The notes under the pieces: model-generated
Told to the model about the DNA's origin: nothing
The model's input: the letters and a program-made list of their open reading frames with translations, nothing else
Database searches by the model: none
Position numbers and translations under genes: made by a program
Shown here: positions 5,445 to 10,169 of the stretch, one piece after another
Layout: the number at the start of each line of letters is the position of its first letter
How positions within the stretch are numbered: the stretch's first letter is position 1
From: Angelakisella sp.
Lineage (GTDB): Bacteria > Bacillota > Clostridia > Oscillospirales > Ruminococcaceae
DNA: 10,169 nucleotides
Reading direction: 5' to 3'
Assembly (NCBI GenBank): GCA_022795575.1
Contig: JAAWGY010000062.1
Span: 1-10,169 of the forward strand

Positions 5445-7322
5445 ATGGAGAAAAAGCTGACCTACGAGCAGTTCCGCAAATACGTGCTGGTCGCCATCTC
5501 GGTTTTTACCGGCATCCTCCACATCGGCCAGTTCACCTTCCTCCCCATGGAGAGCATCAAATTTTACGCCTGGCACCTTACCCTTGGGCTGATCCTGGTG
5601 TTTCTCTACAAGCCCGCCAGCAAAAAGGCTCCAAAAAGGTTCCTCTGGCTGGATTGGGTTTGTATCGCCCTCACCGCGATCTCGGGCGGGTACGTCATCC
5701 TGAGCTACCAGACCTATGTGGTCATCATGCAGACCGGCAAGCTCACCCCCTCCCTCTACTTCTTCGGCGCCATTATCACCCTGCTGGTGCTGGAGGCCGC
5801 CCGGCGCTGCCTGGGGTGGGTGCTGCCCTGCATCGCCCTGGTGACGGTGGTTTACGCCCTCTTTGGCGGCAATCTGCCGGGGATTTTGGGCCACCGGGGG
5901 TATAACCTCCAGCGGGTTGTCACCACCATTTTCAGCGACCAGGGGGTGCTGGGCACCGCCATCGGCGTGTCCGCCTCCAACGTCTTCCTCTTCCTCCTCT
6001 TTGCAGCCTTCCTCAGCGTCTCCGGGGCGGATAAGATCTTCCAGGACATCGCCATCGCCCTCACCGGCAAAAAGCGGGGCGGCCCCGCCAAGATGGCCGT
6101 GGTGGCCAGCTGCCTGTTTGGCTCCATCTCCGGCTCCGCCGTGGCCAACGTGGTTAGCACCGGCGCCTTTACCATCCCCCTGATGAAGCGCCAGGGCTAC
6201 CAGAAGCGCTTTTCCGGCGCGGTGGAGGCGGTGGCCTCCACCGGCGGGCAGATTATGCCCCCCATTATGGGCGCCGCGGCCTTTGTGCTGGCGGATATCT
6301 CCGGCACGCCCTACGGCACCGTCTGCCTGGCGGCGCTGCTGCCCGCCCTGATGTACTACCTCACCCTCTTTAAGATGGTGGACCTGGAATCGGTAAAATA
6401 CGGCCTCAAGGGGGTGCCGGAGGATGAGCTGCCGGACCTGAAGGATTCGGTCTCCCGGGGGCTCAAGCTCTTCCTGCCCCTGGCCATCCTCCTCTACCTG
6501 CTGCTGGTAAAGCAGACGACCCCCATGCTGGCCGCCATATGGGCCATGCTGGCCATTGTGGTCTGCGGCCTGCTGGATAGGCGGGACCGCCTCACCCTCG
6601 GGGGCATCATCGACGGCTTTGTGGAGGGGGGCAAGAGCGTCCCCAGCGTGGTTGCGGCCTGCGCCTGCGCCGGCATCGTCACCGGGATGTTCGCCCTCAC
6701 CGGCCTGGGCCTTAAGTTCTCCGACTTTATCGTCAGCATGGGCGGCAAAAACCTGATCCTCAGCCTGCTTCTTTCCATGCTGGTCTGCGTCATCCTGGGG
6801 ATGGGGCTGCCCACCACCGCCTCCTACATCATCTGCGCCACCGCCATCGCCCCGGCCCTGATCAAGATCGGCCTGCCCGCCCTGGCGGCGCACCTCTTCC
6901 TCCTCTACTTCGCCTGCATCTCCGCCATCACCCCGCCGGTGGCCGTGGCCTCCTATGCGGCGGCGGGCATTGCGGAGGAAAACCCCATGAAGGTCGGGTT
7001 TACCGCCGTCAAGCTGGGCATCGCCGGCTTTGTGCTTCCCTTTGTCTTTGCCCTGAACACCGATTACCTCCACGTGGGGCTGGATGTCCTCACCCTCTTT
7101 ACCTGGATCTCCGCATTTGTGGTGTGCTACGCCGCCGCAGTGGCCATCCAGGGGTATGTGGAGCAGAAGATCACCGTGGTGGAACGGCTGCTCTACCTGG
7201 TGGTGGTGTTTACCGCCATCCAGCACAACTTTGCCCTCTCCATCTTTGGATGGGTGCTGTTTGCCGGGCTGTACGGCTTCCGGCTGATGCAGCACAAAAA
7301 GGCCGGCGCGGCGGCAGCCTGA
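5445..7322 (+). CDS. TRAP transporter permease, fused small and large subunits (4TM/12TM)
   Basis: The 625-aa integral membrane protein is hydrophobic throughout. An N-terminal group of helices (about residues 12-150) corresponds to the DctQ-like small subunit, followed by a DctM-like large subunit. Two family signatures mark the inverted halves: GSISGSAVANVVSTG at about 226-240 continuing to ASTGGQIMPPIMGAAAF, and LGMGLPTTASYI at about 451 continuing to ITPPVAVASYAAAGIAEENP. Extra C-terminal helices run to about residue 620. This architecture is characteristic of TAXI systems, and its partner is the binding lipoprotein just upstream; together they form a secondary, ion-driven uptake system. 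The longer reading frame opens at 5310, but AGGAG (5432-5436) is 8 nt before ATG 5445 and only 2 nt before ATG 5439, so 5445 is preferred. The residues upstream look non-natural for a transporter start. Confidence 0.95.
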   Translation: MEKKLTYEQFRKYVLVAISVFTGILHIGQFTFLPMESIKFYAWHLTLGLILVFLYKPASKKAPKRFLWLDWVCIALTAISGGYVILSYQTYVVIMQTGKLTPSLYFFGAIITLLVLEAARRCLGWVLPCIALVTVVYALFGGNLPGILGHRGYNLQRVVTTIFSDQGVLGTAIGVSASNVFLFLLFAAFLSVSGADKIFQDIAIALTGKKRGGPAKMAVVASCLFGSISGSAVANVVSTGAFTIPLMKRQGYQKRFSGAVEAVASTGGQIMPPIMGAAAFVLADISGTPYGTVCLAALLPALMYYLTLFKMVDLESVKYGLKGVPEDELPDLKDSVSRGLKLFLPLAILLYLLLVKQTTPMLAAIWAMLAIVVCGLLDRRDRLTLGGIIDGFVEGGKSVPSVVAACACAGIVTGMFALTGLGLKFSDFIVSMGGKNLILSLLLSMLVCVILGMGLPTTASYIICATAIAPALIKIGLPALAAHLFLLYFACISAITPPVAVASYAAAGIAEENPMKVGFTAVKLGIAGFVLPFVFALNTDYLHVGLDVLTLFTWISAFVVCYAAAVAIQGYVEQKITVVERLLYLVVVFTAIQHNFALSIFGWVLFAGLYGFRLMQHKKAGAAAA

Positions 7323-7327
7323 GCCGG

Positions 7328-7401
7328 CCCCAAATCCTTTGGCAAGCACCCCCCGGGGTTTCCTGGGGGGTATTTGGGGTTTCTCCGGGGGATAGCCCCG
7401 G
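7328..7401 (+). other. Nested hairpin structures between the two transporter genes
   Basis: The gap of about 110 bp is largely palindromic. CCCCAAAT (7328-7335) pairs with ATTTGGGG (7372-7379); nested inside, ACCCCCC (7348-7354) pairs with GGGGGGT (7365-7371), directly stacked on the outer stem. A separate hairpin CCGGGG (7385-7390)/CCCCGG (7396-7401) follows. Only TTT follows the outer stem, so it is at best a weak terminator. It could be a segmental mRNA-stability element or a palindromic repeat separating permease from carrier expression. Confidence 0.55.
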
Positions 7402-7431
7402 GGCGCCATTGTTTGAAAGGAGCGTGTATCT

Positions 7432-8853
7432 ATGGCAAAAAACCAGACCACGGCAAAGGAGAAGAAGCGGGAATTCCCGGATGTGTACGCACTGGTTTTC
7501 CTCATGTGCATCGCGGCCATGGCGGCCACCTGGATCGTCCCCGCCGGCAGCTTTGAGCGTGTCACCGAGGGGACGCTGACCAAGGTAGTTGCCGGCAGCT
7601 TCCAGTACATCGACCGGGTGCCCCAAACCCCCTGGGATATGCTCCAAGCCATCTTCCAGGGCTGCATCAACAGCGCCGGCACCATCTTTATGATTATGTT
7701 CTGTGGTGCCGCTGTCAATATGCTGGATGAATCCAAGGCGCTCACCGCCGCCTTCTCCACCATGGCCCGGAAGCTCCAGGGCAAGGAGGCCGTCGCCATC
7801 GGCGTTATCATGTTTGCCCTGGGCCTGGGCAACGCCGCCGGCGTCTTCGCCAACATCGGCACCGCCATCATCCTCATCGGCGTCTTTATGTCCCGGGCCA
7901 TGGGGGGCGACGCCTTTTTGGGCTTCCTGATTATCTACTGGGGGCTGCAATCCGGTTTTTCGGTGGGCTTTGCCAACCCCAGCATCCTGGGGGTTGCCCA
8001 AACGCTGGCGGAGGTCCCCATCTTTTCCGGCATGGGCCCCCGGGTGATCTGCTGCCTGCTGAACATCACCTACCTGTATGTCCTGACCCTCTTCTACTTT
8101 AAGGCCATCAAAAAGGATCCCACCCGCAGCCTCAACTACGAGGAGGGGATGAAGCTTTCCGACTACATCGGCCCCACCGAGGGCTCCGCCGACGATACGA
8201 AGATGACCAAGCGCCAGATGATCACCGTGGCCGTCTTCTTCCTGGGCGTCATCTTCTGCGTCACCTTCACCATCCTTAACAGCTGGCCCGCCAAAAAGAT
8301 CGCCTCCTTCTTCATCGGCCTGGCGGTTGTCACCGGCATTCTCTCCGGCTTTTCGATGAACGAGATTGCCCGGAAGTTCGTCAAGGGCTGCCAGCCCATG
8401 GTCTACGCCTCCTTTGTCACCGGCTTGGCCAGCGCCGTGGCGGTGATCCTCAACAACGGCAAGGTCATCGATACCATCGTCAACTTCCTCAGCCTGCCCC
8501 TGGCAGCCATGGGCTCGGTGCTGGGCGCCGGCTTTATGGTGATTATCAACGTGCTGATCAACGTCCTGGTGCCCTCCGGCTCCGGCCAGGCGGCGATGGT
8601 GATGCCGCTGATGGTGCCCATCGCCGACCTGGTGGGAATTACCCGGCAGGTGGCGGTGCAGGCCTTCCAGTTCGGCGACGGCCTGGGCAACCTCATCACC
8701 CCCCTTAACGGGCCGATGATGGGCTGTCTGGCCCTGGTGGGCGTCAGCTTCCCCAAGTACATCAAGTGGGCCTTTAAGTTCCTTGTCATCCAGTATCTGG
8801 TGGCCGCCGTTATTACCATGGGCCTGTCCGCCGCGGGCTGGGTAGGTTTCTAA
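7432..8853 (+). CDS. YfcC/DcuC-type membrane carrier
   Basis: The 473-aa polytopic protein has a short charged cytoplasmic N-terminus, then TWIVPAGSFER (33-43), a motif typical of the YfcC branch of the DcuC-like (ion transporter) superfamily. The C-terminal half carries the signature VPSGSGQAAMVMPLMVPIAD (about 380-400) and then FQFGDGLGNLITPLNGPMMG. It is predicted to have roughly a dozen membrane segments. Family members are annotated as C4-dicarboxylate or basic-amino-acid/arginine-ornithine carriers, mostly without experimental proof. AAAGGAG (7416-7422) is 9 nt before the ATG. The amidohydrolase gene begins 19 bp after its stop codon, so carrier and hydrolase probably act on the same compound, for example uptake of an N-acyl amino acid or peptide-like molecule, as in the AbgT/AbgAB arrangement. 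It is a second transporter in the same gene run, unrelated to the TRAP system. Confidence 0.9.
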   Translation: MAKNQTTAKEKKREFPDVYALVFLMCIAAMAATWIVPAGSFERVTEGTLTKVVAGSFQYIDRVPQTPWDMLQAIFQGCINSAGTIFMIMFCGAAVNMLDESKALTAAFSTMARKLQGKEAVAIGVIMFALGLGNAAGVFANIGTAIILIGVFMSRAMGGDAFLGFLIIYWGLQSGFSVGFANPSILGVAQTLAEVPIFSGMGPRVICCLLNITYLYVLTLFYFKAIKKDPTRSLNYEEGMKLSDYIGPTEGSADDTKMTKRQMITVAVFFLGVIFCVTFTILNSWPAKKIASFFIGLAVVTGILSGFSMNEIARKFVKGCQPMVYASFVTGLASAVAVILNNGKVIDTIVNFLSLPLAAMGSVLGAGFMVIINVLINVLVPSGSGQAAMVMPLMVPIADLVGITRQVAVQAFQFGDGLGNLITPLNGPMMGCLALVGVSFPKYIKWAFKFLVIQYLVAAVITMGLSAAGWVGF

Positions 8854-8872
8854 GGGGAAAGGAGATACCGCC

Positions 8873-10066
8873 ATGATTGACATTCGCAAGGCCGTGGAGG
8901 AGATCACACCGGAAATTACCGCCATGCGCAACCACATCCACGAGCACCCCGAGCTGAGCATGAAGGAGTACGAGACCTGCGCCCTGTTAGAAGACTACGT
9001 CAAAAAGAACGTGGCCTACGACCGGCTGAAGCGGGTAGGGGAGACCGGCCTTTTCTTCGAGATCAAGGGGACCAAGCCCGGCCCCGGCAAAACCATCGTC
9101 CTGCGGGGGGATATCGACGCCCTGCCCATCCAGGAGGACCCCTCCATGTCCCCCTGCTCCAAGGTCCCCGGGGTGATGCACGCCTGCGGCCACGACATCC
9201 ACGGCACCATCAACGTGGGCGCCGCCAAGATCCTCAGCCAGTGCAAGGATCAGTTTGCCGGATCCATCTACTTCTTCATTCAGCCCGCCGAGGAGATCCT
9301 CAAGGGGGCCCAGCTTTTCCTCAACGACCCGGAGATCGACTTTGACAAGATCGATGCCGTTGCCGCCCTTCACTGCTCCCCGGAGATTGACGCCGGGACC
9401 ATCGGGGTGCGGTACGGGGCCATCCTGGCCAGCGCCGACGAATTCCACATCACCGTCAAGGGGGTGGGGGGCCACGGCGCCCACTGCCACACCGTCCGGG
9501 ACCCTGTGGTAGCGGCCAGCGCCATTGTCACGGGGCTCCAGACGCTGGTTTCCCGGGAGACCAACCCGGCCAACGCCGTTGTTGTTTCGGTCTGCACCAT
9601 CTACGGCGGGGTGGCGCACAACATTGTTCCCAACCAGGTGGAGATGTCCGGCACCTGCCGCACCCTGAACGCTGCCGACCGCGACCGGGTGGAGGAGAGC
9701 GTCAAGCGGGTGGCAGAGAGCATCGCCGCCGCCTACCGGGTGGAAGCGGAGGTGGAGTACATCCGGGGTGTGCCGCCCTTTGTCTGCGAGGACGAGTGGG
9801 TGGACCGGGCCATCCGGGCGGGGGAGAGGATGCTGGGCAAGGAAAACGTGGTGATGATGCCTTACGCCGCCATGGGCGGGGAGGACTTTGCCTTTGTGAA
9901 GGAGAAGAAGCCGGGTGTCTTTATCCGTTTGGGCTCCCACACTCCTGGCGGGGCGTATGGATCTGCCCATTCGCCCACCTACTACAGCGATCCGAGGAGC
10001 ATTCCAACCGGGATGCTGACGATTATCGGCCTTGCTGCCGATTTCCTGGGGTTTGAGGTGGAGTGA
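8873..10066 (+). CDS. M20-family metallo-amidohydrolase (M20D-like aminoacylase/peptidase)
   Basis: The 397-aa cytosolic enzyme belongs to the M20D group (hippurate hydrolase, N-acyl-amino acid and acetyl-diaminopimelate deacylases, AbgA/B). Visible landmarks are the early HIHEHPELSMKEYET (21-35), GDIDALPI (79-86), the metal site MHACGHDIH with Cys105 and His107, the catalytic Glu140-Glu141 in QPAEE, His167 in ALHCSPE and the C-terminal ligand His366 in AHSPTY. The small dimerisation or lid domain is inserted in the middle (about 185-300). All expected metal and catalytic residues are present, so it should be an active dinuclear metal amidase releasing an amino acid from an N-acyl or N-aroyl conjugate. 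AAAGGAG (8858-8864) is 8 nt before the ATG. It is the last gene of the run and is followed 7 bp later by the 67-bp structured repeat. Exact substrate is unknown. Confidence 0.95.
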   Translation: MIDIRKAVEEITPEITAMRNHIHEHPELSMKEYETCALLEDYVKKNVAYDRLKRVGETGLFFEIKGTKPGPGKTIVLRGDIDALPIQEDPSMSPCSKVPGVMHACGHDIHGTINVGAAKILSQCKDQFAGSIYFFIQPAEEILKGAQLFLNDPEIDFDKIDAVAALHCSPEIDAGTIGVRYGAILASADEFHITVKGVGGHGAHCHTVRDPVVAASAIVTGLQTLVSRETNPANAVVVSVCTIYGGVAHNIVPNQVEMSGTCRTLNAADRDRVEESVKRVAESIAAAYRVEAEVEYIRGVPPFVCEDEWVDRAIRAGERMLGKENVVMMPYAAMGGEDFAFVKEKKPGVFIRLGSHTPGGAYGSAHSPTYYSDPRSIPTGMLTIIGLAADFLGFEVE

Positions 10067-10073
10067 GAGGCAG

Positions 10074-10140
10074 CAGCCTGTCCCACAGGTTGTGCCCGCC
10101 CGGGCCACCGGGCCGCAGGTCCAGGGCCGCGCAGGCCCTG
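10074..10140 (+). repeat. Right copy of 67-bp structured repeat, downstream of the M20 gene
   Basis: This is the inverted counterpart of 38-104 (65/67 identical). Read in the direction of the amidohydrolase transcript it forms CCTGT (10077-10081)/ACAGG (10085-10089), GCCCGG (10098-10103)/CCGGGC (10108-10113) and CAGGGCC (10122-10128)/GGCCCTG (10134-10140). Relative to its upstream gene it has the same orientation as the left copy has to the regulator gene, and it also begins within a few bases of the stop codon. No T-run follows within the window. Confidence 0.9.
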
Positions 10141-10141
10141 G

Positions 10142-10159
10142 TCGCTCCCGCAGGAGCGA
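10142..10159 (+). other. Fourth hairpin of the right repeat element
   Basis: TCGCTCC (10142-10148) pairs perfectly with GGAGCGA (10153-10159) around the loop CGCA (10149-10152), one base beyond the conserved 67-bp unit. The left element carries a hairpin at the matching side with an entirely different stem, indicating that the fold rather than the sequence is kept. Confidence 0.6.
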
Positions 10160-10169
10160 AACTCCCCAG

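Noticed and set aside
5418..7901. Very long antisense open frame (827 codons), plus others opposite the carrier, lyase and flavoenzyme genes
   Set aside because: They lie opposite strongly recognised genes and arise from G/C-rich codon use. The translations are low-complexity Gly/His/Asp/Ala-rich with no family motif.
1..10169. Composite transposon or integron
   Set aside because: The flanking inverted repeats are suggestive, but there is no transposase, integrase or recombinase gene in the window and no visible target duplication.
1..10169. CRISPR array, tRNA or rRNA genes
   Set aside because: No regularly spaced direct repeats, no tRNA-like cloverleaf with a conserved T-arm, and no rRNA sequence were seen.

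Overview
The window is bacterial, GC-rich and gene-dense, with strong G/C preference at third codon positions, consensus AGGAG-type ribosome binding sites, a lipoprotein signal typical of Gram-positive anaerobes, and a TAXI-type TRAP transporter. I infer a Clostridia-class Bacillota, most likely a gut Oscillospiraceae relative (Flavonifractor/Intestinimonas-like). No rRNA or housekeeping marker is present to confirm this.

Layout: a Crp/Fnr-family regulator (107-805) points left. A 548-bp, comparatively AT-rich divergent intergenic region (806-1353) carries a near-consensus promoter (TTGAAA-N17-TATAAT). Seven genes then run rightward: a DapA/N-acetylneuraminate-lyase-family aldolase (1360-2274), a single-cysteine FAD/NAD(P) oxidoreductase of the CoA-disulfide reductase/NADH oxidase type (2288-3652), a stand-alone PPC/DUF296 protein (3652-4047), a TAXI TRAP solute-binding lipoprotein (4119-5210), a fused TRAP permease (5445-7322), a YfcC/DcuC-type carrier (7432-8853) and an M20 metallo-amidohydrolase (8873-10066). 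A strong intrinsic-terminator-like hairpin sits inside the run, between the TRAP binding protein and its permease.

Working model (inference): the regulator senses a small organic acid or its derivative. The TRAP system and the YfcC-type carrier import substrates. The M20 enzyme releases an acyl or amino-acid moiety by amide hydrolysis, and the lyase cleaves or forms a pyruvate-derived C-C bond. The flavoenzyme handles thiol or NAD(P)H redox. The actual substrate cannot be read from the sequence.

The most striking non-coding feature is a 67-bp element (65/67 identical) present once at each end in inverted orientation. Each copy begins within a few bases of the stop codon of the outward-pointing terminal gene and folds into three short hairpins. 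A fourth hairpin follows whose stem sequence differs completely between the copies while a 4-nt loop is kept. The copies may be a structured 3'-UTR/terminator family or a dispersed palindromic repeat; they also formally bracket the whole eight-gene cluster.
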